In this document: positions 26,026 to 34,929 of the stretch, piece after piece
How positions within the stretch are numbered: position 1 is the first letter of the stretch
How the letters are laid out: each line of letters starts with the position of its first letter
Assembly: GCA_023412665.1 (NCBI GenBank)
Contig: JAEZCA010000016.1
Location: 1 to 64,000, forward strand
Origin: Bacillota bacterium
Lineage (GTDB): Bacteria; Bacillota; Clostridia; Acetivibrionales; DTU013
DNA length: 64,000 nt
Reading direction: 5' to 3'
Notes under the pieces: generated by a model
Seen by the model: only the letters and a program-made list of their open reading frames with translations
The model's database searches: none
What the model was told of the DNA's origin: nothing
Translations under genes and position numbers: made by a program

Positions 26026-27012
26026 TTACCAGATTCCCTGTTCTCCGACCTTGTTTGCAATATAGTTTGTTGTCACCAGGAATATCAGCCCTACAATGGA
26101 CTGGAATAGGCCAACTGCCGTTGCGATAGAAAACTGGAATGACTGCAGGCCTATACGGTATACAAACGTGCTGATAACATCTGAAAATTCCATAACAAGC
26201 GGATTTCCTATGACGTACGGCCTGTCAAAGCCTATTGAAAGCATTCTTCCCACCTGCATGATCAGTAATATTATTATGGTAGGTTTTAGTCCGGGCAAGG
26301 TGATGTGCCATATTTTACGGAGCCTTCCCGCACCATCCACAACAGCAGCTTCGTACAGCTCCTGGTTGATACCGGCTATGGCAGCCAGATATATGATGGT
26401 ATTCCAGCCTACGCTCTGCCAGATACCGAGCAAGGTGTAAGTGAAGAGCCAGGTAACAGGATCGGTAAGGAATGGAACAGGTTCACTGAGGCCCATCTTC
26501 ATAAGCAGATTATTGACCAGGCCCGACTCGGGAGACAAAAGCTGCAGCGATATACTTCCGATTATGACCCAGGAAAGGAAGTGGGGCAGATACAATATTG
26601 TTTGCGAGACCTTTTTAAACCATTTTACATATATTTCACTGAGTATGATCGACAGTATGACCGGTGCCGGAAAGCCGAGCACCAGATCAAGACCGTTAAG
26701 AAGGAAGGTATTCCTGACTGCAGTCAGGAACTGGGGCATTGAAAAAATTTCCTTGAATGAAGCAAAATTGTTCCAGGGACTGGCCCAGACTCCCTCAAAT
26801 ATATTATATTCCTTGAATGCTATCAGAATGCCGTACAGTGGTCCGTACCTGAATATAAGAAAATATGCTGTCGGAAGTAGAAGAAAGAGGTAAAGCATGT
26901 AATTGTTTCTTAAATATATAAGGAAACGATTAGGTCTGATGACAGCTGTCTGTTGCAGATCAGGAGCATCTGTCTTTTGTAAAGCGGGTAAGTCAGCCTT
27001 TAATTTTGACAT
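26026..27012 (-). CDS. Sugar ABC permease, LplB type
   Basis: 328 residues. An N-terminal cytoplasmic tail of about 30 residues precedes six membrane helices; the EAA loop reads E-A-A-V-V-D-G-A-G-R-L-R-K-I-W-H-I-T-L-P-G-L. The end N-Y-I-A-N-K-V-G-E-Q-G-I-W is highly typical of the LplB family. It is the first gene of the operon. The ATG at 27012 is chosen because GGGAG lies 9 bases upstream; a TTG at 27021 abuts that site. Confidence 0.93.
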   Translation of the reverse strand: MSKLKADLPALQKTDAPDLQQTAVIRPNRFLIYLRNNYMLYLFLLLPTAYFLIFRYGPLYGILIAFKEYNIFEGVWASPWNNFASFKEIFSMPQFLTAVRNTFLLNGLDLVLGFPAPVILSIILSEIYVKWFKKVSQTILYLPHFLSWVIIGSISLQLLSPESGLVNNLLMKMGLSEPVPFLTDPVTWLFTYTLLGIWQSVGWNTIIYLAAIAGINQELYEAAVVDGAGRLRKIWHITLPGLKPTIIILLIMQVGRMLSIGFDRPYVIGNPLVMEFSDVISTFVYRIGLQSFQFSIATAVGLFQSIVGLIFLVTTNYIANKVGEQGIW

Positions 27013-27335
27013 TCTGAGCAACTCCCTCTTTGGAAATTTTTATATTCAATTTGTGTACATTTAAATTATATGCACGTGAATATTTTATATCAATAATGAC
27101 TTTTGATTATTTCTATCATTTTTGCTTATTAGATATATCAAGTGTTTTGCGGATTTGTACAAGATAAATTATTAACAATTAGTGCTAAGTTGATTTTTCG
27201 CACTTTGTGAAGTAATTTGTCATAATTAATGATAATAAATTATATGACATCTTTATTTTTTACAAATTGTTGCATATTGTTCTATTGCGTAGATTTACCT
27301 AATTCATTATTATATTCAGTAGGAGGGATGAATCG
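27013..27335. promoter_or_regulatory. Divergent control region with near-palindromic site
   Basis: A very AT-rich 323-base space between the transporter operon (minus) and the URO-D-like gene (plus). The clearest feature is an imperfect palindrome at 27219-27248, GTCATAATT at one end and AATTATATGAC at the other. It could be an operator for either direction. Promoter boxes cannot be assigned with confidence because of the A/T content. AGGAGG precedes the plus-strand gene. Confidence 0.4.
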
Positions 27336-28445
27336 ATGTATGTAGATCTGGAAAAATTCTGGGCTGATGATGCTCTTGCACATGAGGACAACTGTTTCAG
27401 CCAAAAAGCTCCCCAGGTTGCACTCGGAATAAGAATGAGCGAGGAATGCGTTTTTGCGGAGCTGGGAGAGGAAGGTAATCCGTGGGGTTACACACCGCGG
27501 GAAAGACGTATTGAACTAAACAAGCGCTATAATGACAAGGCTGAGAAAATTGTCGGCCGCAGGCTGCTTCCCGAAAACCTTCCTGAACCTGATTCCGAAT
27601 TTCCGTACGTGAAAAGGATCGGCGAGGTCTTTGAAGGCAAATATGTCCAGAACGACGTGGCAGAATGGCTTGAACAATCAGCAGACTCACCCTCTGATTT
27701 GGAAGCTCTTCTTGACAGGGTTGATAAGCTCGATTTGCGTGAGTTCATACTCCCACCCCAATGGGAGTCGGAAAAGAAGCGCATCTATGAGAAATATGGC
27801 ATTAAGCCGTCGCCTATGAGACATGTAAGAGGCCCGGTAACACTTGCCACCTCCATATACGGCATAGAGAACCTTATATACCTCATTATTGACGAGCCTG
27901 ATCTGGCAAAGCGTTTTTCCGATACCATACTTAAGGTCATCACAGGCATTGCATCTATTATGGATGAAGAAGCCGGCTTCGACGGGACCAATCGCCCGGG
28001 AGGCTTCAGTTTCGCTGATGACAACTGTTACCTGCTGACACCTGATATGTATGAAGAGTTTGGTTATCCCATACTGAAAGCTGTTTTTGAGCGCTGGAGC
28101 CCAAAACCCGGCGACATGCGATATCAGCACTCCGATTCGGCTATGGCACACCTGCTTCCCATATTGGGCATGCTGAACCTGACAGGCTGCAATTTCGGTC
28201 CTACAGTTCTTGTGGACGAAATCCGCAAATATATGCCGAAAACCAGGATCGATGGATGTCTGGCTCCATTTACATTTATGAACAATGATACAGAGAATAT
28301 AATAAAAGAAGTCAAGCGAGATTGTGAAATGGCCCGTGAATGCAGAGGTCTGAATCTGTCAACCGCAGGTTCGATCAATAATGGGAGCCTGCTGACCAGC
28401 ATGCTGACTGTAATGTATGCAATACAGAACTATGGAAGGTATTAA
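27336..28445 (+). CDS. Uroporphyrinogen-decarboxylase-like protein
   Basis: 369 residues. The C-terminal two thirds match the URO-D/methyltransferase TIM-barrel superfamily: R-G-P-V-T-L-A-T near residue 167, I-I-D-E-P-D-L-A, a D-D-N-C-Y-L-L-T-P-D-M-Y-E-E-F segment, and H-S-D-S near residue 266. True HemE is shorter and carries an N-terminal RFxPE-type motif not seen here. Members of this branch recur inside carbohydrate clusters of Firmicutes and lack a proven reaction; methyl transfer is one possibility. It is divergent from the sugar importer and convergent with an AraC gene, close to GH67. Confidence 0.8.
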   Translation: MYVDLEKFWADDALAHEDNCFSQKAPQVALGIRMSEECVFAELGEEGNPWGYTPRERRIELNKRYNDKAEKIVGRRLLPENLPEPDSEFPYVKRIGEVFEGKYVQNDVAEWLEQSADSPSDLEALLDRVDKLDLREFILPPQWESEKKRIYEKYGIKPSPMRHVRGPVTLATSIYGIENLIYLIIDEPDLAKRFSDTILKVITGIASIMDEEAGFDGTNRPGGFSFADDNCYLLTPDMYEEFGYPILKAVFERWSPKPGDMRYQHSDSAMAHLLPILGMLNLTGCNFGPTVLVDEIRKYMPKTRIDGCLAPFTFMNNDTENIIKEVKRDCEMARECRGLNLSTAGSINNGSLLTSMLTVMYAIQNYGRY

Positions 28446-28459
28446 CTGATGTGTATTTG

Positions 28460-28494
28460 GTAACGAGGTGCCGTAATTTCTGCCGCCTTGTTAC
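28460..28494. terminator. Hairpin between convergent genes
   Basis: GTAACGAGG pairs with CCTTGTTAC (one G-T pair) across a 17-base loop. It overlaps the last codon of the AraC gene. No T run follows, so it is a weak or factor-assisted terminator at best. Confidence 0.4.
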
Positions 28495-29294
28495 AGACCC
28501 CTTCCCTTGAGCAGGACCGACGGCGCATACCCCTTACATGACCTGTATACCTTGCTGAAATAGAACAAGTCGTCAAAACCGCTGCGTGCCGCTGCCTCAC
28601 TGACAGTATATCCTCCGGTGGAGAGCAGGCTCTCGGCATTGTTGATGCGTATACGAGTAATGTATTGCTTGATGGTACATCCGTTAGCCTTTTTGAAAAA
28701 GGCTCCGAGATATACGGGATTGAGCTCCGCGATATCAGCCAGATCTGATATCTCTATCCGGTTCATATAATTATGGAGGATATGCTGTTTGATTTTTTGC
28801 AGCCTTGGATCCTCATGCTGCATTGGGATACCTGATGCAATACGGCACAGAAGCTTGTCCAGTATGAGCATGAATACCGCGCGGGCTCTCATTTTATAGT
28901 TATACGACTGCTCCACCCATATGTGATCCAGCTCGCTGTACAGGCTTATCAGCTCACCGAAGACTCCAATTTTTATTACCGGATCCAATGGAAGTGTAAT
29001 TCCCTGGAATCCCGACGAGGTATCATTGAGCAAAAAGTTGGCGGCAAAGCATTGCATGGGCTCATCGGCGCAGGTATAGGCCTGGCGGACATTACCGCTG
29101 GGCACATAGATAAAGTCCCCCTGGCTCAGGTTGTACTCAACACCGTTAATGAGATATGTGGAACGTCCCTTGTAGACATATGTCAGATCATGAAAGCTGA
29201 TTTCGCCCTCCACGATGCTCCAATTGGGCGCACATTTTCTGTTGACAAAATAAATCAGCTCAGGGACAGCGTTAGAATAATCATTTTGCTGCAT
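28491..29294 (-). CDS. AraC-family regulator next to GH67
   Basis: 267 residues. An N-terminal cupin-like ligand domain (about 20-110: G-D-F-I-Y-V-P-S-G pattern) and a C-terminal AraC domain (about 165-265: I-S-D-L-A-D-I-A-E-L-N-P-V-Y-L-G-A-F-F and V-S-E-A-A-A-R-S-G-F-D-D). It is divergent from the alpha-glucuronidase gene with an 80-base gap, so it probably activates that gene in response to a xylan-derived sugar. The ATG at 29294 is preferred; a GTG at 29300 is in frame. The ribosome site is weak in both cases. Confidence 0.88.
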   Translation of the reverse strand: MQQNDYSNAVPELIYFVNRKCAPNWSIVEGEISFHDLTYVYKGRSTYLINGVEYNLSQGDFIYVPSGNVRQAYTCADEPMQCFAANFLLNDTSSGFQGITLPLDPVIKIGVFGELISLYSELDHIWVEQSYNYKMRARAVFMLILDKLLCRIASGIPMQHEDPRLQKIKQHILHNYMNRIEISDLADIAELNPVYLGAFFKKANGCTIKQYITRIRINNAESLLSTGGYTVSEAAARSGFDDLFYFSKVYRSCKGYAPSVLLKGRGL

Positions 29295-29374
29295 TATCAC
29301 ACCAGTTTCTTTATTTTTTATGTTCTTGAACTATTTTACTACATATATATACTACACTGCAAGAAAGGGATATC

Positions 29375-31480
29375 ATGAATACACAAAACAAAAACAAATG
29401 TACAGGTTATGATGCATGGTTAGGCTATAGCACAGCGAGCCTCGCTGATACAGAGCATTTATCCGCATTTTTCAACAGCATATGTATTGAATCAGATGAT
29501 CCGGTTGTAACAACAGCGGAGCGTGAGCTTAAAACTGCGATCAGAGCAATATCCGGCCGACCGCCTGTAACTGTAGACAGACCGAAAGCTCAGGGAACGA
29601 TCGTCCTTGGTATTCTGCCTCCGGCACCATCCCCTGGCAGCACTGATAGCAACAAATCAATCTGCGTATCCTCTGTCACTAAAGAGGAATTAAAGAGAAT
29701 CGGTGATGAGGGCTTTATTATCAAGCACTGCTCGTCTGAAAACAGCCGTTATACGATAATCGCCGCAAAATCAGGAGCGGGTGTTCTTTATGGAGCCTTT
29801 ACACTTATTCGCAGAATAATATGCAAAGGCATTGATAAAAACCTGCATATTATCGAAAATCCATCTCTGACACTGCGTATGATAGATCAATGGGACAATA
29901 TGGATGGCAGCATTGAAAGAGGCTATGCCGGACTTTCGATCTTTTACAGGAACTGCAAAATATTGACAGGCAGCAAAAGGGTACACGATTACGCAAGGCT
30001 GCTGGCATCTATAGGCCTAAACTCAATTGTATTGAATAATGTCAATGTGCATAGTACAGAAACCCGCCTGATCACAAAAGAGCAGCTGCCAAAGGTAGCT
30101 AAGCTGGCAGAAATCTTCCGTTCATACGGGATGAGGATCTTCCTGAGCATCAACTATTCCAGCCCTATTGAGCTGGGAGGACTTGATACGGCAGATCCGC
30201 TGGATAAGGGGGTGCAGTCCTGGTGGAATGCCAAGGCTGCCGAGATTTACAGCTATATACCTGACTTTGGAGGATTTCTGGTCAAGGCTGATTCCGAATT
30301 TCGCCCGGGCCCCTTCACATACGGCAGGGATCATGCGCAGGGCGCCAATATGCTGGCCGCGGCGCTCAAGCCCTTCGGAGGCATTGTCATATGGCGCTGT
30401 TTTGTTTACAACTGCAGGCAGGATTGGCGGGACACAATAACCGACAGAGCAAACTCCGCATATGACACATATATGCCTCTTGACGGCTCATTTGAAAATA
30501 ATGTGCTGCTGCAGATAAAAAACGGGCCGATGGACTTCCAGGTAAGGGAGCCTGTATCCCCTCTTCTGGGCGGACTTCGAAAATCCAATATGGTACTGGA
30601 GTTGCAGATCACACAGGAATACACAGGCCAGCAGCGGCATCTTTGCTATCTTGGGCCAATGTGGAAGGATGTACTGGATTTCGATACCTTTAACAGTGGA
30701 AAGGGCAGCACAGTGGCCAATATACTTGTCCGATCGGGTCAAGACGGAAAAATATCAGGTATTGCAGCAGTCTCAAACATCGGGGACGATTTGAACTGGA
30801 CAGGTCACGATCTGGCCCAGGCTAACCTTTATTGCTATGGCAGACTTGCTTGGGATCCCGGCCTGGCCTCGGAAGAGATCGCACGGGAATGGACGGTCCA
30901 GACCTTCGGGAACGATCCGTTGGTTATCGATACTATTACAGGCATGCTGATGGATTCATATAATATATATGAAAGCTATACGGCACCTCTGGGCATAGGC
31001 TGGATGGTCAACCCGAACCATCATTACGGTCCCAGCGTGGACGGTTATGAATACTCCGCCTGGGGGACATATCACCGGGCCGACCATGAGGGAATAGGCG
31101 TAGACAGATCTGTGGCTGCAGGGACAGGAAATGCCGGCAGGTATTTCCTTCCGAATTCTACAATGTACGAGGCGCCCGAAACCTGTCCTGAGGAGCTTTT
31201 GCTGTTCTTCCACCACATATCCTACAAATACAGGCTCAAATCCGGTACAACATTGATACAGTATATATATGACTCACATTTTGAGGGAGCTGAAAACGCA
31301 GCAGGGCTCGTTGACAGATGGAAGAGCCTCGAGGGCAGGATCGACAGTGAATGCAGCGAGCGCGTCCTGAAACGGCTTGAAGAACAAGCCGCCCATGCAT
31401 GTGAATGGCGGGATGTGATCAACTCGTACTTCTTGAGGAAAAGCGGCATTCCCGACGAAAAATCTCGAAGAATCTATTGA
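29375..31480 (+). CDS. Alpha-glucuronidase, glycoside hydrolase family 67
   Basis: 701 residues, full length for GH67. Catalytic residues are recognisable: Glu308 (A-D-S-E), Asp370 (P-L-D-G-S-F) and Glu392 (V-R-E-P), with the conserved K-N-G-P-M-D-F-Q between the latter two. It removes 4-O-methyl-glucuronic acid from the non-reducing end of xylo-oligosaccharides. No signal peptide, so it acts in the cytoplasm on imported oligosaccharides, which fits the LplB/YtcP importer nearby. The ATG has AAAGGG 6 bases upstream. The end of the protein (about 660-701) is charged and helical. Confidence 0.93.
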   Translation: MNTQNKNKCTGYDAWLGYSTASLADTEHLSAFFNSICIESDDPVVTTAERELKTAIRAISGRPPVTVDRPKAQGTIVLGILPPAPSPGSTDSNKSICVSSVTKEELKRIGDEGFIIKHCSSENSRYTIIAAKSGAGVLYGAFTLIRRIICKGIDKNLHIIENPSLTLRMIDQWDNMDGSIERGYAGLSIFYRNCKILTGSKRVHDYARLLASIGLNSIVLNNVNVHSTETRLITKEQLPKVAKLAEIFRSYGMRIFLSINYSSPIELGGLDTADPLDKGVQSWWNAKAAEIYSYIPDFGGFLVKADSEFRPGPFTYGRDHAQGANMLAAALKPFGGIVIWRCFVYNCRQDWRDTITDRANSAYDTYMPLDGSFENNVLLQIKNGPMDFQVREPVSPLLGGLRKSNMVLELQITQEYTGQQRHLCYLGPMWKDVLDFDTFNSGKGSTVANILVRSGQDGKISGIAAVSNIGDDLNWTGHDLAQANLYCYGRLAWDPGLASEEIAREWTVQTFGNDPLVIDTITGMLMDSYNIYESYTAPLGIGWMVNPNHHYGPSVDGYEYSAWGTYHRADHEGIGVDRSVAAGTGNAGRYFLPNSTMYEAPETCPEELLLFFHHISYKYRLKSGTTLIQYIYDSHFEGAENAAGLVDRWKSLEGRIDSECSERVLKRLEEQAAHACEWRDVINSYFLRKSGIPDEKSRRIY

Positions 31481-31519
31481 GTGATACAGGGAAAACCATG
31501 ACCCCATGGCCTACTCTTA

Positions 31520-31548
31520 TTGTCATACGCATAACTATCTGTTATACT
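31520..31548 (+). promoter_or_regulatory. SigA-type promoter for proA
   Basis: TTGTCA, 17-base spacer, TATACT, about 30 bases before the proA start. Confidence 0.65.
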
Positions 31549-31577
31549 AATAAAAACCATCGGAATGAGGTGTTTTT

Positions 31578-32873
31578 ATGAGTGTCGCCGAAACCTGCCG
31601 CAGTGTCAAAGCGGCAGCTATAAAGCTTGCAGCATCCACAGCCGCAGAGAAAAACAGCGCGCTTCTCAGTATTGCAGACGCGCTTTTAAAACATAAGGAA
31701 GAGATTTTCAGTGCAAACCAGCGGGATCTTGAAAGAAGCGAGGCTGAAAAAGTGCCCTTCCCCCTCCTTAAGAGACTGAAATTTGACGAAAGCAAGCTGA
31801 ACGATGTCATAGATGGCATCCACAGTCTTGTCAGGCTTGAGGATCCGGTTGGCAGGACACTGCTGTCCACGGAGATGGATGAAGGCCTTGAGCTCTACAA
31901 GGTGACCTGTCCCATTGGCGCCATCGGCATCATATTTGAGTCCAGGCCGGATGCACTTGTCCAGATATCCACGCTGTGTCTCAAGAGCGGGAACGGTGTG
32001 CTGCTCAAGGGCGGCTCCGAAGCAATGGATACAAACAGGATTCTGGCCGGATTGATCATTTCGGCATCTGAAGCTGCCGGCATGCCAAAGGGCTGGTGCA
32101 GCCTTCTTGAAACACGATCGGATATAAATGAGCTTTTGAAGCAGGATAAGTATGTAGACCTGATAATACCAAGGGGTTCAAATGAATTTGTAAGATATAT
32201 AATGAACAACACAAACATACCGGTAATGGGTCACGCAGACGGCATCTGCCACTGTTATATCGATGCTTCGGCTGATATTGCCATGGCAGTGCGTATAGCA
32301 ATAGATTCAAAAGTACAGTATGTAGCTGTCTGCAATGCAATGGAAACACTTCTTGTCCATGAAACTGCAGCAAAGGATTTCCTGCCGCTTCTTAAGCAAG
32401 CCGCTGATGAAAAGAATGTCGAGCTGCTTGGCTGCAGCAGGACGATTACGATCATACCGGCAGCACCGGCTTCGGAAGAAGATTGGAAAACCGAGTATCT
32501 GGATTACAAGCTGTCGATAAAAATCGTCGGGAGCCTTGATGAGGCAATAGATCACATCAACACCTATGGATCCGGCCATACAGATGCCATTGTGACGTCG
32601 GACAAAGACAACGCAGCCCGCTTTATGTCGCTGGTCGACTCCGGCAATGTTATGTGGAACTGTTCCACCAGGTTCAGCGACGGCTTTAAATACGGTCTGG
32701 GCGCCGAGGTAGGCATAAGCACGGGTAAACTGCATGCACGGGGTCCTGTAGGACTCGAAGGCCTGGTGATATATAAATACAAGCTGATGGGAAAAGGACA
32801 GATCGTTGCTGACTACGCAGAAAAGAAAAGCAGCTTCACCCATAGGAATATCGGAAGGGATTGTCCGCTGTAG
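31578..32873 (+). CDS. proA: Gamma-glutamyl phosphate reductase
   Basis: 431 residues. Aldehyde-dehydrogenase fold with catalytic Cys in V-C-N-A-M-E-T-L-L-V-H, the G-K-G-S-E-A nucleotide region (here L-K-G-G-S-E-A), and the C-terminal W-N-C-S-T-R-F-S-D-G and A-R-G-P-V-G-L-E-G-L segments. It reduces gamma-glutamyl phosphate to the semialdehyde in proline synthesis. The tail is about 15 residues longer than usual. It has its own promoter and a terminator downstream, so it is monocistronic, separate from proB. Confidence 0.95.
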   Translation: MSVAETCRSVKAAAIKLAASTAAEKNSALLSIADALLKHKEEIFSANQRDLERSEAEKVPFPLLKRLKFDESKLNDVIDGIHSLVRLEDPVGRTLLSTEMDEGLELYKVTCPIGAIGIIFESRPDALVQISTLCLKSGNGVLLKGGSEAMDTNRILAGLIISASEAAGMPKGWCSLLETRSDINELLKQDKYVDLIIPRGSNEFVRYIMNNTNIPVMGHADGICHCYIDASADIAMAVRIAIDSKVQYVAVCNAMETLLVHETAAKDFLPLLKQAADEKNVELLGCSRTITIIPAAPASEEDWKTEYLDYKLSIKIVGSLDEAIDHINTYGSGHTDAIVTSDKDNAARFMSLVDSGNVMWNCSTRFSDGFKYGLGAEVGISTGKLHARGPVGLEGLVIYKYKLMGKGQIVADYAEKKSSFTHRNIGRDCPL

Positions 32874-32891
32874 CACCATTTGCCACTGATC

Positions 32892-32919
32892 ATCCTCTGC
32901 TTATCTGCAGGGGATTTTT
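32892..32919 (+). terminator. Intrinsic terminator of proA
   Basis: ATCCTCTGC, 6-base loop, GCAGGGGAT followed by TTTTC; stem of 9 bp with one G-T pair. Confidence 0.75.
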
Positions 32920-32993
32920 CATTTGTTACGGATGTGAAACATTACGGCAGGTTTTACATAATATGAACTATAAAAAAATGTGATAATGGTGGT

Positions 32994-33398
32994 ATGATGG
33001 AAAACTCGCTCACAATAGAAGCAATAACCAGCGGTCTTCTCACTCTGCAAAAAGTAAAAGAACTATACAAAAACAATCAACGCTCTGCTGAAAACGGCAC
33101 CAATACTGATGAAAATATACACCCCGACAGACTGATGCTGATGCGGGAGGTGCTTTCGTCCGTCACGGAGTTACTGCCCCAAACCAGAAGCGGAATGTTC
33201 AGCAGCGCCTTTGACCAGGGCACCCGCTTCAGCAGCGCTTACCGGGAGCTCAAACGCCATGTTGGCAGCATGAGCAGAGGCAATCCTGCTCAGGATGATA
33301 TATACAGAACGCTTAAGCTTTTACTGCCGGTGCTTGATTTCAGGCGCAAAGTATATATGGATAAGGTAGTCAGAATAATCGACATTCTGATGTCCTGA
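32994..33398 (+). CDS. Hypothetical protein, 134 aa
   Basis: 134 residues, soluble, mostly helical, Ser/Arg-rich in the middle, ending in a basic helix (R-R-K-V-Y-M-D-K-V-V-R-I-I-D-I-L-M). No family recognised. The start is either of two adjacent ATG codons after a GGTGG. It lies between proA (with terminator) and pflA, 80 bases before the latter. Codon use looks like its neighbours. It may be a lineage-specific small protein; whether it is co-transcribed with pflA is unclear. Confidence 0.6.
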   Translation: MMENSLTIEAITSGLLTLQKVKELYKNNQRSAENGTNTDENIHPDRLMLMREVLSSVTELLPQTRSGMFSSAFDQGTRFSSAYRELKRHVGSMSRGNPAQDDIYRTLKLLLPVLDFRRKVYMDKVVRIIDILMS

Positions 33399-33478
33399 CC
33401 GTACTCCGGGCTTGACCGCGGTATTACTTTTGAAGGATAATACCTATAGATGATGATCAAGGGAGCTGATCTGGCGGG

Positions 33479-34198
33479 ATGACTGGTCGGATACATTCAT
33501 TTGAAAGCTTCGGGACTCTGGACGGACCGGGCATACGGTTCGTTGTCTTTATGCAGGGCTGCCCGCTGCGCTGCATATACTGCCACAACCGTGATACCTG
33601 GGATACCAGTGGCGGTGTCTCATATGCCGTTAATGACGTCATGGCGGAATTGGACAAGTACAAAAGCTATTTTCTTTTTTCAGGCGGAGGCATCACCGTA
33701 TCCGGCGGAGAACCACTTCTTCAGCTCGAATTTGTAGCAGAGCTTTTCAGGAGCTGCAGATCGCAGGGAATACACACAGCGCTCGACACAAGCGGCTTTA
33801 CCGGAGCGGCAGGCCCCGAAGCTGTAGATGCCCTGCTGGCTGTAACAGACCTTGTACTGCTCGATATCAAGCATCCCTGTGACTCGGGACATAAGCTAAT
33901 CACAGGCGTCGGCCGCGAGAAACCTGCTGCTTTCGCAAAGCTGCTCTCTGATAGGTCGATCCCCGTGTGGATCAGGTATGTGCTCGTTCCGGGCCATACA
34001 GATTCTCAGTCTGATCTTAAGGCAACCGCTGCCTTCATAAAAAGCCTTTCAAATGTCCAAAAGGTCGAAGTCCTTCCCTATCATTCAATGGGCGCATATA
34101 AGTGGAGGGAGCTTGGCCTCCCCTATCCCCTCAAAGGTGTTGAACCACCGGACGATGATGCGGTAAAAAATGCCGCTCGCATCTTGCGCAAAGAATAA
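33479..34198 (+). CDS. pflA: Pyruvate formate-lyase activating enzyme
   Basis: 239 residues. Radical-SAM cluster cysteines are Cys28, Cys32 and Cys35 in C-P-L-R-C-I-Y-C-H-N, with the G-T-L-D-G-P-G-I-R-F start and V-S-G-G-E-P-L-L-Q segment of PflA. It uses a 4Fe-4S cluster and AdoMet to install the glycyl radical on pyruvate formate-lyase or a related glycyl-radical enzyme. No glycyl-radical enzyme gene lies in the window, so its partner must be elsewhere. It lacks the second ferredoxin-like cluster domain of longer activases, which supports the PFL type. The ribosome site is indistinct. Confidence 0.9.
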   Translation: MTGRIHSFESFGTLDGPGIRFVVFMQGCPLRCIYCHNRDTWDTSGGVSYAVNDVMAELDKYKSYFLFSGGGITVSGGEPLLQLEFVAELFRSCRSQGIHTALDTSGFTGAAGPEAVDALLAVTDLVLLDIKHPCDSGHKLITGVGREKPAAFAKLLSDRSIPVWIRYVLVPGHTDSQSDLKATAAFIKSLSNVQKVEVLPYHSMGAYKWRELGLPYPLKGVEPPDDDAVKNAARILRKE

Positions 34199-34201
34199 TT
34201 A

Positions 34202-34231
34202 TTGACAACCAATAAATTATATGATTATAAT
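34202..34231 (+). promoter_or_regulatory. Near-consensus SigA promoter of the pot operon
   Basis: TTGACA, 18-base spacer, TATAAT, immediately after the pflA stop. It drives the XRE-cupin regulator and probably potABC. Confidence 0.75.
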
Positions 34232-34244
34232 AAATTGTTTTACG

Positions 34245-34263
34245 TGTTTAGTGATTCTAAACA
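34245..34263 (+). promoter_or_regulatory. Palindromic operator at the pot promoter
   Basis: TGTTTAG, 5 bases, CTAAACA: a perfect inverted repeat starting 14 bases after the -10 box, so it covers the early transcribed region. It is placed well for repression by the XRE-cupin protein encoded next. Confidence 0.6.
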
Positions 34264-34339
34264 AAATGTTTATAATTAAAAACAAGAATGCAGATGCCTC
34301 AAATATGCTTCACTTAAGAAACGCAGAAGGAAAAGCCAT

Positions 34340-34879
34340 ATGAAAATAGGTAACAAGCTAAAAATGCTGAGAATAAAAAACGGCCTGACGCAGGAGGAGC
34401 TGGCTGACAGGAGCGAGCTGTCCAAAGGCTTCATATCGCAGATCGAGAGAGATCTGACCTCTCCCTCCATTGCGACGCTTGTCGATATTCTTCAGTGTCT
34501 GGGCTCAAGCCTGAAGGACTTTTTCAACGAAAGCGTGGATGAAAAAATTATCTTCAGGAAGGACGACATATTCATAAAGGAAAACAGCGATCTCAAGCAC
34601 GAGATCAGATGGATCGTTCCGGACTCGCAAAAAAACAGGATGGAACCGATACTTATCAGTCTGGCCGAGGGTGGAGCCTCGGAAACCGATGATCCTCACG
34701 AGGGTGAAGAATACGGCTATGTGCTGGCAGGCAGCATATTCATCCACCTCGCAGGCAGGAAATACAGGGCAAAGAAGGACGAAAGCTTCTATTTCAAGCC
34801 AAGCTGTGTGCATTATATATCAAACAGCGGCAAGACAGAGGCAAAAGTGCTTTGGGTCTCGACTCCCCCAAGCTTTTGA
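34340..34879 (+). CDS. XRE-cupin regulator of polyamine uptake
   Basis: 179 residues. Helix-turn-helix at about 5-60 (L-T-Q-E-E-L-A-D-R-S-E-L-S-K-G-F-I-S-Q-I-E-R) and a C-terminal cupin (about 105-175, with E-G-E-E-Y-G-Y-V-L-A-G and F-K-P-S-C-V-H-Y). This is the PuuR/SinR-like architecture that usually senses a small metabolite. Located 50 bases before potA, so it probably controls the transporter in response to polyamine. A palindromic operator overlaps its own promoter, suggesting autoregulation. The ligand and sense of control are inferred. Confidence 0.88.
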   Translation: MKIGNKLKMLRIKNGLTQEELADRSELSKGFISQIERDLTSPSIATLVDILQCLGSSLKDFFNESVDEKIIFRKDDIFIKENSDLKHEIRWIVPDSQKNRMEPILISLAEGGASETDDPHEGEEYGYVLAGSIFIHLAGRKYRAKKDESFYFKPSCVHYISNSGKTEAKVLWVSTPPSF

Positions 34880-34929
34880 GGGTACAGGGATACAAACGAT
34901 TATTATGAACCTTGCAAGGAGTATGCAAA

